The notes under the pieces were generated by a model. It saw nothing but the letters and a program-made list of their open reading frames with translations. It was not told the DNA's origin and made no database searches. This document shows, piece after piece, positions 34,151 through 41,949 of a stretch of 42,795 nucleotides of DNA (positions are counted from its first letter, which is position 1; each line of letters begins with the position of its first letter). Made by a program: the position numbers and the translations under genes. Origin of the DNA: Bacilli bacterium (GTDB taxonomy: Bacteria; Bacillota; Bacilli; Alicyclobacillales; SLC66); contig JABEUY010000027.1 in assembly GCA_013044175.1 (NCBI GenBank), positions 1 to 42,795 of the forward strand. The letters are read 5' to 3'.

Positions 34151-35113
34151 CTACCATCCTCGTCGCGCCTTTACTCTTTCGGCGAATGCTTGGCGAAACG
34201 CGCCATGGTGCCCCCACTGTGACCGGATCAACGCCATCGATTTTTGCGCACATTGCGGAGATACCATCATCATCCGAACATACCTTGCCGATTCAAGCAA
34301 GATACTGAGCCACAACGCAGGAAACCACCATGTCCCATGCCGCATCAGAATCGCCACTTGATTAGCAAACGAATGCTCATACGCGAGCGTCGCTACTTGT
34401 GGCCGTCCTTTTTGCCAGCCGCGACGATGAAAGCCTGTCGCCGACGCCACATAAACAAAGCGCCAACCCAGTCGCAACGCACAAAAGCACAGATCCACAT
34501 CTTCTTTATAGAGAAAAAACGCTTCTTCCAACGCCTTTCCTTCTTCTTGCACATCTTGCAGCATCGTGACGCGATATAACGCAGCCGCGCCACAGACGCC
34601 CCACACTTCACGATGACGTTCCTGATCGAATTGCTTATGATCGATACTTTGCGAACCGCGATCATACGCATGGTAAAAAGCGCCCATGACAAGTCCCGTC
34701 GTATCGAGTTGCAGTTCTTCCTCCCCTTTACCAAGCACGCGCCATAACTTTCCCGTCACCCCACCGACTTTCGCATCATCAAACGCCGTCAGCGCCTCAC
34801 TGATGTAATCTTCATGCAACAGCACATCCGGATTGAGCGTCAACACCACATCAATCCCTTGCTCCACCGCATGCACAAAACCCACATTATGCGCATGCGC
34901 ATACCCCGTGTTGCTATCGAGTCGTTCGATGCGCACATCAGGAAACGATTCGACCAAAGCGAGCGTATTATCGCTTGAAGCGTTGTCGATCACGAGCACC
35001 GAGGAAAGCGGATAGGATTGTGCCGTCACCGCAGCTAAGCAAGCGCTGATGCAATGGGCACTGTTATACGTGACGATCTGGACTTGGATGCGTAGATTCG
35101 GATTAGTAGGCAT
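34151..35113 (-). CDS. GT2 glycosyltransferase, rhamnosyltransferase-like, 320 aa
   Basis: A second GT-A enzyme with QIVTYNSAHCI at the start, DNASSDNT, NTGYAHAHNVG, LNPDVLLHEDY and the YKEDVDLCFCALRLGW block. It is related to the neighbour at 33258-34148 but has a longer C-terminal region with a hydrophobic, Trp-rich stretch that may touch the membrane. The start is the ATG at 35113, overlapping the WsaP-like gene by 11 bases with AAAGGAT upstream; the in-frame extension to 35278 lies within that gene. It probably adds an early sugar after the initiating transferase. The exact donor and linkage are unknown. Confidence 0.88.
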   Translation of the reverse strand: MPTNPNLRIQVQIVTYNSAHCISACLAAVTAQSYPLSSVLVIDNASSDNTLALVESFPDVRIERLDSNTGYAHAHNVGFVHAVEQGIDVVLTLNPDVLLHEDYISEALTAFDDAKVGGVTGKLWRVLGKGEEELQLDTTGLVMGAFYHAYDRGSQSIDHKQFDQERHREVWGVCGAAALYRVTMLQDVQEEGKALEEAFFLYKEDVDLCFCALRLGWRFVYVASATGFHRRGWQKGRPQVATLAYEHSFANQVAILMRHGTWWFPALWLSILLESARYVRMMMVSPQCAQKSMALIRSQWGHHGAFRQAFAERVKARRGW

Positions 35114-36500
35114 TGTGGTTGCGAAATCCTTTCCATACCGTGAGGATGACGATGCGCAAATCCCATGAGAACGACCAGTGCTCGATATAATGCAGATCAT
35201 AGCGGATGCGTTCTTCGATACTCGTGTCGCCACGTAAGCCATTGACTTGCGCCCAGCCCGTAATGCCGGGTCGCACACGATGCTTGATCATGTAACGTGG
35301 GATATCATCACGAAACTGTTCCACAAAGTACGGTTGTTCCGGACGCGGGCCGATCACACTCATGTCACCAAGCAGTACATTGACGAACTGCGGCAATTCA
35401 TCGAGGCTTGTCTTACGTAAGAACGCGCCGATTTTCGTCCGTCTCGGATCATCCTTAACCGTCCACCCCGGTTCTGTCGCATCGTCGTCACAAAGCATCG
35501 TCCGAAACTTATACATCGGAAAAACGCGCCGATTACGCCCGATGCGTTCTTGCTTATAGATGATCGGTCCTTTAGACGTCATCGCAATCAACAAGGCAAT
35601 CACGAGCAAGAGTGGGCTTAACAGCAGCAAGACCAACGAAGAAAAAACGAGATCAAACGCCCGCTTTGCCACCACATTAGCGATATCATCGAGTGGCGTA
35701 TAGCGCGTGTCGATGATCGGAATCCCAGCAAACTCATCAAAGCGCGGCCGACTCGGCAAGATACTGAGGAAACTCGGCACCAGCAGCGCATGGATACCGT
35801 GCGCTTCAGCCACCGTCATCACCTCGTGCAACGTACCATGGTCATCACTCGCCATCGTCATGACCAGATGATCGACGATATGCGCACCAAGCACCCAATC
35901 AAGGTCCTCGTTCTTGCCAAGATACGCGAGCGGTTGGGCATAGGGTTGTGGGGAAGGCGCAAAATCCAGATACCCGATCACTTGATAGCCAAGCGCCGTT
36001 TGCTGTGCAAGTTGTTGCATAAAAAGCGCCGTCGTCTCGGTCATGCCAACCAAAAGCACATATTTGCGATTAAACCCTTGGCGGCGAGCAACGCGTAACA
36101 ACCATCGCGCAACAAAGCGAACCAGAAACGCGAATCCCCACGTAAGAACAACTGAGAGCAAAATCACCGACTTGGAATAATTCAGTTCTTTCTCGACATA
36201 AAGCACCAAGATGACGATGAGCGCCATCGCCACGACACTCTTACCTTGCGCGATACCAATCGTACGCAATCGACTTTGACGCGTCGTACCATAAAGACCA
36301 ACGACCGCCGACGCGAACAGAAATGCCAGTACGGCAACGGGCATTACCGACATATAGGTGAGAAAGGATAAATGATGAAACTGTGGCAGAAACGGCACGC
36401 GAAAGCGAATCAACCAAGCGAAAAGCAAGGCAAAGGCGACCGAAAACGCATCAAAAAGCGCATAGATCGCACCGAGCAACGTCTGATAGCGTCGTAGCAT
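35103..36500 (-). CDS. wsaP: WsaP-like initiating sugar-phosphate transferase (undecaprenyl-phosphate), 465 aa
   Basis: Polyprenyl-phosphate hexose-1-phosphate transferase of the WbaP/WsaP class, which starts glycan synthesis by moving a sugar-1-phosphate from UDP-sugar to undecaprenyl phosphate. It has four or five N-terminal helices (1-140), a CoA-binding-like Rossmann domain (about 145-260), a re-entrant helix (LLLLSPLLLVIALLIAMTSKGP), and the catalytic domain with KRAFDL, YKFRTM, KTSLDELPQ, VIGPRPE and RPGITGWAQVNG. AAGGGGGAT precedes the ATG. Its place in an S-layer locus with Wzm/Wzt argues for WsaP, but an exopolysaccharide role is an alternative. Sugar specificity (galactose or glucose) cannot be told. 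Confidence 0.9.
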   Translation of the reverse strand: MLRRYQTLLGAIYALFDAFSVAFALLFAWLIRFRVPFLPQFHHLSFLTYMSVMPVAVLAFLFASAVVGLYGTTRQSRLRTIGIAQGKSVVAMALIVILVLYVEKELNYSKSVILLSVVLTWGFAFLVRFVARWLLRVARRQGFNRKYVLLVGMTETTALFMQQLAQQTALGYQVIGYLDFAPSPQPYAQPLAYLGKNEDLDWVLGAHIVDHLVMTMASDDHGTLHEVMTVAEAHGIHALLVPSFLSILPSRPRFDEFAGIPIIDTRYTPLDDIANVVAKRAFDLVFSSLVLLLLSPLLLVIALLIAMTSKGPIIYKQERIGRNRRVFPMYKFRTMLCDDDATEPGWTVKDDPRRTKIGAFLRKTSLDELPQFVNVLLGDMSVIGPRPEQPYFVEQFRDDIPRYMIKHRVRPGITGWAQVNGLRGDTSIEERIRYDLHYIEHWSFSWDLRIVILTVWKGFRNHNAY

Positions 36501-36522
36501 CGCCTTTATCCCCCTTTTCCAC

Positions 36523-38862
36523 TTACAATAAACCCGACAAAAATTGATATTGTCCTGACGTCGATGGATTTTGCTTCACGCTTGTTAAAAGACTCGCATA
36601 AGCACTTGGCACAAGCCCTAATTCTTGATCGATCAAGACAGTATCGACAGCTTTAAGCCCTGTCGCTGTCGCATCTGGTGTCGTTCCAACCATAGCTTGA
36701 AGTGCCTTTTGCGCCTGATGAGGATGATGCAACAGCACATTGGCTGTTGCTGTATACACATCGATCGAGGCATCGTTTTTCATCGCAATCGAGGCAGGAA
36801 ACAACGTCATGTTGATGATACGTTGTTGTTGCTGATACTTCGTAGCTAGCGAAATCACATCGTGCCATCTCGCTAGACTGGTCGCTTTTTGGGACTTATC
36901 TAGGATCGCTGAACTCCATAGCTCAATGCCCATCAGATTGACATAGACATTCTCATTAAACGGACCATCACGCAAAGCTTGTTGACCATAGGCAATCGCG
37001 TGCGTATAATGGCGCAACTGATACGCGATAATCGCCGATTGAATCTGAACGGTCGGATTCCAAGGCGACGCTTGATGCGCTGCCATCGCAAGCGGCCAGG
37101 CATTCGCGACAAGATTCGAACTTTGACTTGATGAACCCGTCTGCCAATCGTAATTCGCCAACTGTTCAAGCAGTTGCCCATCATATGGCGCCAGCGTGGT
37201 CGCCGATTGCAAGCCAGAAAGGTTCAAACTCGCCGCATACGTCGTCGTCGCGGAAGGACTAAACGATAGCAACGCAAAGCCATTACTAAGTGCCAAGACG
37301 AAAGCAACGCCAAAGCAAAGCGCGATGCCAAGCGATCGCGCGACGAGCAGTCTTTTTCTTGTCTGATCTCGCTTTTGCTGTAACACCGAACCGCGCGACG
37401 AAGACGAAGCGACCGGCACAGAAGAATCTGGGGTCGTGGATCCTACCGCAAGGGCACAAAGGATCGCAAAGACAAACAGAATATAGCCGTAAGAGAAATC
37501 AAAATCGATCATCGCATGCACAAGCATGACAAGCGCCGCAAAGGTGACAGCAAGCACATAAAGACGACCCGAGAGATCTTGTTGCGCCTGATAATGACGC
37601 CATACCGCACGAAGTGCGAAGACAAAAAGCACGAGAGCGAGAATAAGACCGATCAAACCACCGTCAAGCAAAATCTCAAAAAACAGACTGTGCACCTGCT
37701 CAGACCAGTAAGGGAGCGTTTGAAACGCTTGAAACTTCGCTTTCCATGCTAAGCCACCTGAGCCAACGATCGGACTCGATAACCACATTGGAAGCGCATC
37801 TTTGTAATAATAAAATCGTTCTTGCAAGGAGATACTTTGAAGTCCAATCGTCGACAAACGATGCAATACCGATTGAAAAGCATGCAGCAGATGCTTTCTT
37901 TCGAGCACCACACCGGCAAGCACAACCACGATGACGCCTAGAGAACCGATCTTTATCTGACGTTTCGAAAGCTTGACGCGCTCAAGATAGGGAAGTGCAT
38001 AAGCGATCACCACACTCACAAGCACACCAACGAGCACATTGAACCAAAACGAACTGGGTGTTTTTACATTGACCGCTTGTGTCGTCCATGTCGACGCACC
38101 TAAAGCAAAGACGGTCATCAGCACCGTGAGAATCGTCGACCAGAACGCTCTCGTCATCACCGCACGTACGATCAAGGCAATAAGGATAGCGATCCCTGCA
38201 AAGACGAGCATACTGCGTGATCCACTGCCAATCACACTGTCGATACCAAAATAAAAGGCGAGATACGCTATCGCTTGGAAGATGCGCGAAGACTGCATCG
38301 TCCCAAACAGCAAAGCAAGAATCGCAACTGCCGTCTCAAAGCTAGCGAACGTATTATGGTATTGAAAAATCGAAGCAAGTTTATTCACATCATAGACAGC
38401 ATCGGTAGCTTGCCATAACGAAACGGCAGCGCCTAATCCATAAAGATAAATAAGAATGCCTGAGATCATCAGAGAGAGCACCAGCCAACGCGCGACGATG
38501 CGATCACGGAGTCTAAGATTCACAAAAAGCGCTAAGGCCGCTATCTCCATCACGGTAAGTTCAATGGAATCCGTATACGAAGCAGCCCATAGATTCGTAA
38601 GCAGCGTATAGACAGCATAGAGAATCGCCCAAAGCCTTGGATCAGAAAGACGGTAACTTACATCACGATACGACCAAGCAAACAAAAGAATAGCGAGCGT
38701 AATTCCTGCATACAACGATGAAGAAGGTGCAAAGAACAACCCCGCATCGGTAGGGATTAGCCATGGGATGATAAGAATGAGTACAATCGGTAAACTATAA
38801 GACATGATATTACGCCAACCGAGTTTCCCATTCGGATACAAAGATTGATCATACAACAGCAC
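36523..38862 (-). CDS. O-antigen ligase-like membrane protein, candidate S-layer oligosaccharyltransferase, 779 aa
   Basis: The first ~480 residues contain about a dozen membrane helices and a Wzy_C/O-antigen-ligase core. The conserved extracellular part lies around WLSSPIVGSGGLAWKAKF and HSLFFEILLDGGLIG. A C-terminal ~270-residue extracytoplasmic region with helical, TPR-like character follows after another helix. Proteins of this class either join lipid-linked glycans to an acceptor or polymerise them. In an ABC-exporter (Wzm/Wzt) cluster polymerisation is done in the cytoplasm, so a transfer role to the S-layer protein, as proposed for WsaB, is more likely. It is the first gene of the long operon; the GTG at 38862 has AGGAGG seven bases upstream. 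Confidence 0.85.
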   Translation of the reverse strand: MLLYDQSLYPNGKLGWRNIMSYSLPIVLILIIPWLIPTDAGLFFAPSSSLYAGITLAILLFAWSYRDVSYRLSDPRLWAILYAVYTLLTNLWAASYTDSIELTVMEIAALALFVNLRLRDRIVARWLVLSLMISGILIYLYGLGAAVSLWQATDAVYDVNKLASIFQYHNTFASFETAVAILALLFGTMQSSRIFQAIAYLAFYFGIDSVIGSGSRSMLVFAGIAILIALIVRAVMTRAFWSTILTVLMTVFALGASTWTTQAVNVKTPSSFWFNVLVGVLVSVVIAYALPYLERVKLSKRQIKIGSLGVIVVVLAGVVLERKHLLHAFQSVLHRLSTIGLQSISLQERFYYYKDALPMWLSSPIVGSGGLAWKAKFQAFQTLPYWSEQVHSLFFEILLDGGLIGLILALVLFVFALRAVWRHYQAQQDLSGRLYVLAVTFAALVMLVHAMIDFDFSYGYILFVFAILCALAVGSTTPDSSVPVASSSSRGSVLQQKRDQTRKRLLVARSLGIALCFGVAFVLALSNGFALLSFSPSATTTYAASLNLSGLQSATTLAPYDGQLLEQLANYDWQTGSSSQSSNLVANAWPLAMAAHQASPWNPTVQIQSAIIAYQLRHYTHAIAYGQQALRDGPFNENVYVNLMGIELWSSAILDKSQKATSLARWHDVISLATKYQQQQRIINMTLFPASIAMKNDASIDVYTATANVLLHHPHQAQKALQAMVGTTPDATATGLKAVDTVLIDQELGLVPSAYASLLTSVKQNPSTSGQYQFLSGLL

Positions 38863-38909
38863 GAGCGTTCCTCCTGAATAGATAGCTATAACATCCTAAC
38901 TTGCATTCT

Positions 38910-38915
38910 ATTATA
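38910..38915 (-). promoter_or_regulatory. Candidate -10 box for the glycosylation operon
   Basis: A perfect TATAAT lies on the minus strand, 47 bases before the GTG of the ligase-like gene. It is inside the palindrome TATTATAATA. No convincing -35 is found at 16-18 bases upstream, so the promoter may be weak, activator-dependent or misassigned. Confidence 0.35.
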
Positions 38916-38993
38916 ATACGGCATTCTCGACAATCACACAGCTGTTTAGTTGGAATATATTGTTTTACCCTTACCCTTTCCGATAACTTTCGT

Positions 38994-38999
38994 TATAAT
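38994..38999 (+). promoter_or_regulatory. Candidate -10 box for the TPR protein gene
   Basis: A perfect TATAAT on the plus strand, 46 bases before the ATG at 39046, in an AT-rich divergent region. A TTACCC at 17 bases upstream is a poor -35 match. It faces away from the minus-strand -10 box about 80 bases to its left. Confidence 0.4.
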
Positions 39000-39045
39000 T
39001 AAGTATGCAATGCAAAAACTATCTTAAGAAGAGTGAGGTTTCATC

Positions 39046-39927
39046 ATGTTGACATTCGGAACCACCCGTCGTCGATTGGGTCTTGTAGCCAGCCTTTGCG
39101 CAATTACGCTCCCCCTTGCGCTTAGTGCTTCTGCCCATACCGTGGCGCATCCACGCCTTGCGACAGGAAGTGCCCACACGATCGTTGTGGGAGGCAATGC
39201 CTTTCAAGGGACCAAAGCGCTTCACAACTACGAACTGATCGCAAAGAAAAATCCCAAAAATGCGCTTGACCAGATCAACGCTGGTGTATCTGCCTTTCAA
39301 AACAGCTTACCGAAACTTGCGATTGCGTACTATGAGAAAGCGGGTCATCTCGAACCGAAGAACGGTTTGGTTTGGAATAACATCGGCAATGTCTATCGCA
39401 ATAGTCTCCATCAAGACAAGACGGCGATCAACTATTACCAGAAAGCGATCTCCGTACAACCAAGCTATGACTTTGGTTGGTTAAACTGGGCGTATACACT
39501 CAATGAAATGAATCAACCCGCACAAGCAAAAGCGGTCATTCATCGCGCGCTTCGCGTGTTACCCAAAAGCGATCCGTTATATAAACCGCTCGAACAAATG
39601 CTCCATCCACAAATGCCTTCAACGAAACCGACAACGCCGGCCAAGAAACCGGCCGTCTCTAAAGTACCGATTTCGCATCTCATGACCAAAGTGATCACAT
39701 CACCGATCCCTGGCGTCCTCTTTGTCGCGACGATCGGTCAACACGTCACTTCGGTCAACGTGATCGATACCACGCAAAAGAAAGTGCACGCGATCGGCGT
39801 CCATCCGAATGTGTTTACGCAAGGGCTTTTCTTACTAGAGGCTCACAAAGGCGATCACGTCACCTTGATCCCGTTTGTTTCCGGTAAAGCCGACAACAAA
39901 GCCGCTTGGTCGATCGTAGTGAAATAA
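39046..39927 (+). CDS. Secreted TPR-repeat protein of unknown function, 293 aa
   Basis: A signal peptide (LGLVASLCAITLPLALSASA) leads to about four helical TPR-like units over residues 60-190, with canonical spacing in ALDQINAGVSAFQ and GLVWNNIGNVYRN. A Pro/Thr/Lys-rich linker (about 185-205) and a C-terminal beta-rich domain of about 85 residues follow. TPR units act as protein-binding scaffolds. Export and position, divergent from the glycosylation operon, suggest an envelope assembly role, but this is inference. GAGTGAGG precedes the ATG, and a strong terminator follows, so it is probably transcribed alone. Confidence 0.85.
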   Translation: MLTFGTTRRRLGLVASLCAITLPLALSASAHTVAHPRLATGSAHTIVVGGNAFQGTKALHNYELIAKKNPKNALDQINAGVSAFQNSLPKLAIAYYEKAGHLEPKNGLVWNNIGNVYRNSLHQDKTAINYYQKAISVQPSYDFGWLNWAYTLNEMNQPAQAKAVIHRALRVLPKSDPLYKPLEQMLHPQMPSTKPTTPAKKPAVSKVPISHLMTKVITSPIPGVLFVATIGQHVTSVNVIDTTQKKVHAIGVHPNVFTQGLFLLEAHKGDHVTLIPFVSGKADNKAAWSIVVK

Positions 39928-39948
39928 ATCGACTAAACTAGGCATGAC

Positions 39949-39985
39949 AAACGCCTCTTTCGCATGGAAAGAGGCGTTTTTGTCT
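39949..39985. terminator. Intrinsic terminator between converging genes
   Basis: A perfect 12-base-pair stem (AAACGCCTCTTT at 39949-39960, AAAGAGGCGTTT at 39968-39979) with a seven-base loop is followed on the plus strand by TTTGTCTTGTCT. It ends the TPR gene and, being next to the stop at 39991, can also serve the convergent minus-strand gene. Confidence 0.9.
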
Positions 39986-39990
39986 TGTCT

Positions 39991-41832
39991 TTAGTACCGT
40001 GCGATCGTTGGATCATAGTAGGTGCCGATCTGATTGGGATCGGTCAGGTGCGTTGTCAGCAAACTTTGTGTCGCGGTCATAAATTCATTGGTCAGATAAT
40101 TCGCCACCGAAGAACTATCATTGGTTGCCCACGTCGGATCATAAAGCACCCACTTTGAGCCATCCCACGATTGATTCCACTGGTGGGCATCGGCCGGATT
40201 GCTGTCGCTTGTCGGCAAGGTCGTCCACGCATCATTCGCGTAGCCGACGACCGTCTGTGTCGGTATGCCCACACTTTGCATCATCGCCGCAGCCGCACTC
40301 GAATAATCCTCACAGACGCCCGATTGCGTCGCCCACGCCGTACCGACATCTTGCCAGATGTAATTCACCGTTTGCAGTTCATTCAGGTTATAGCGAATCA
40401 CGTTACTCGCTTCGTTACTGATCGCGGCGATCGCCGTATCGAGCGAAGGCGAGTTTTCAAGCAGTGTCGCGGCGAGTTGATCCATGCTTGGCGTCATGTT
40501 GTAGTCGCGATGCGCCGAAGCGAGTAGCGCTTGTTGATTCGTCGATAACGCCGTACCTTGCACGTTGACCGTATAGGACGATGTCGGGTAGGAAAAGCCG
40601 GTACTTGTCTGCACGGCATGGGTCATCGCTTGAAAGTAATGCGGAAAAAACGTCACGGTCACCTGCCCTTGATATGGCGATTCCACAAGCGCTTGGATCT
40701 TCTGATTGACCACCGGAAGCCGATAATTCCAGAGTTGGCCCTTCGAAGATTGCAGTAAGACATCCATTTCTGTCAGTGGTAGCGTCGTGGTGGCATCAAT
40801 TGGAATCCAGTTTTGGTCAGGCTGATACGTCGCGTACGTGACGCTGTCTGCCGTCTGCCACGTTGGATTTTGCACAAAGCCACTTGGCATAGGCGCAATT
40901 CCCGTCATACTACTTTGTAAGGCAATCGGCGTACTTGCCAGTTGACTCTCCCCAACGACGAGAACCATCGGAACGCTATAGACGCCATTTTGCTCCGCTT
41001 GTATCGTATAGATTCCCGGACTTGTAGCGACAAACCCGGCCGAAGCGACCGTATTGCTGTTCATATGCCAAGTGCGAAGATCGGGCGTCAACGTCGCCTT
41101 GCCACTGTTAACAAACCAAGACACGGCAGTCGGATCGACATTGCCTTGGTTTTGGTAGGCAAAAAGATACACCGGTTGACCAGCTTCAAGTTGCGTGAAC
41201 GAAGAAGTACCTGTCGTGCCGGGTTCATACGTCTGCGCAATGAGATAAAAATTCGCACTCGCTCTTGTCCAATCGATCTGGTCGTTGGTCGCTTGATTGG
41301 CATCATACTGTGCCAAGTACGTCTGCGGTGAGAATGCGGTTGTTGGTGAAGGGAGCGTCGGTGAAGGCGGCGAGGTTGTCGTGACCGTTGTACCTTGTGA
41401 CGCTCTATATGTCGAAGTTGTGACGCTAGTACCCAACGGTGAATAGATCGTAACGCCTGACGTATCTTCAATCATGGTTCCGCTTGGCAATGGGAAAGGA
41501 TGCGCTAAGGCATAGGAAGAAAACAATTGGTTCGTGATCGTTTGGTTCGTGTTGGCGGTCAGAAAATCACCGAAATTCGTCATGTGCCCATTGATGTCGA
41601 CATCCATCTGTTGCAGGGTAGTTTGTCTGACAAGTTGCTGTATCGAAGAAAGATTGGCAGCGATATAGGCAAACGTGTCAAATTGCCCTCCTGAAGGCAA
41701 AGCAAAGTAAATCCCACCAGTCGGCATGATCGTTGTGGTCTGCGTTGCTGCCAGCGCTAACGACCCTTGTCCAAAGGAAGACATAATGCCAAATAGTAAC
41801 GCAAGCAAGAGCGAGAACACATTACGTTTCAT
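39991..41832 (-). CDS. Large secreted transglutaminase-like domain protein, 613 aa
   Basis: After a signal peptide (LLLALLFGIMSSFGQGSLALA) come a helical N-terminal region, a Thr/Ser/Pro-rich linker, an Ig-like beta region (about 180-400) and a C-terminal transglutaminase-like core. The triad is visible as Cys in SGVCEDYSS, His in DAHQWNQ and Asp in LYDPTW. The core resembles that of the 373-residue protein at 437-1558 (shared SVGIPTxxVxGYA and WxxYDPTW patterns), so the two are distant paralogues. The ATG at 41832 is chosen over the GTG at 41844 because GGGGTG is then nine bases away. The substrate is unknown; peptidoglycan peptides or surface proteins are possible. Confidence 0.88.
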   Translation of the reverse strand: MKRNVFSLLLALLFGIMSSFGQGSLALAATQTTTIMPTGGIYFALPSGGQFDTFAYIAANLSSIQQLVRQTTLQQMDVDINGHMTNFGDFLTANTNQTITNQLFSSYALAHPFPLPSGTMIEDTSGVTIYSPLGTSVTTSTYRASQGTTVTTTSPPSPTLPSPTTAFSPQTYLAQYDANQATNDQIDWTRASANFYLIAQTYEPGTTGTSSFTQLEAGQPVYLFAYQNQGNVDPTAVSWFVNSGKATLTPDLRTWHMNSNTVASAGFVATSPGIYTIQAEQNGVYSVPMVLVVGESQLASTPIALQSSMTGIAPMPSGFVQNPTWQTADSVTYATYQPDQNWIPIDATTTLPLTEMDVLLQSSKGQLWNYRLPVVNQKIQALVESPYQGQVTVTFFPHYFQAMTHAVQTSTGFSYPTSSYTVNVQGTALSTNQQALLASAHRDYNMTPSMDQLAATLLENSPSLDTAIAAISNEASNVIRYNLNELQTVNYIWQDVGTAWATQSGVCEDYSSAAAAMMQSVGIPTQTVVGYANDAWTTLPTSDSNPADAHQWNQSWDGSKWVLYDPTWATNDSSSVANYLTNEFMTATQSLLTTHLTDPNQIGTYYDPTIARY

Positions 41833-41891
41833 GATCGTCAACACCCCGTTACTCTCTGCTGTATCTCAAGATTGTAACGAAAGTATAGCAC

Positions 41892-41940
41892 GATGCTTGC
41901 CATGAAGACAGCGGTGCACTTCGTCTTTCAGGCAAGCATC
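41892..41940 (-). terminator. Long hairpin after the truncated surface-protein gene
   Basis: A perfect ten-base-pair outer stem (GATGCTTGCC at 41892-41901, GGCAAGCATC at 41931-41940) extends inward through TGAAGAC/GTCTTTCA with one bulge. It lies ten bases past the stop at 41950 on the minus strand. No T-tract follows, so it may be a weak terminator or an mRNA-end stabiliser. A TATACT just beyond it could be the -10 of the next gene. Confidence 0.45.
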
Positions 41941-41949
41941 TCTTAGGCA

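Noticed and set aside
36523-38862. Wzy polymerase of a Wzx/Wzy pathway
   Set aside because: No Wzx flippase is present and the operon has an ABC glycan exporter, so a ligase or transferase role is more consistent.
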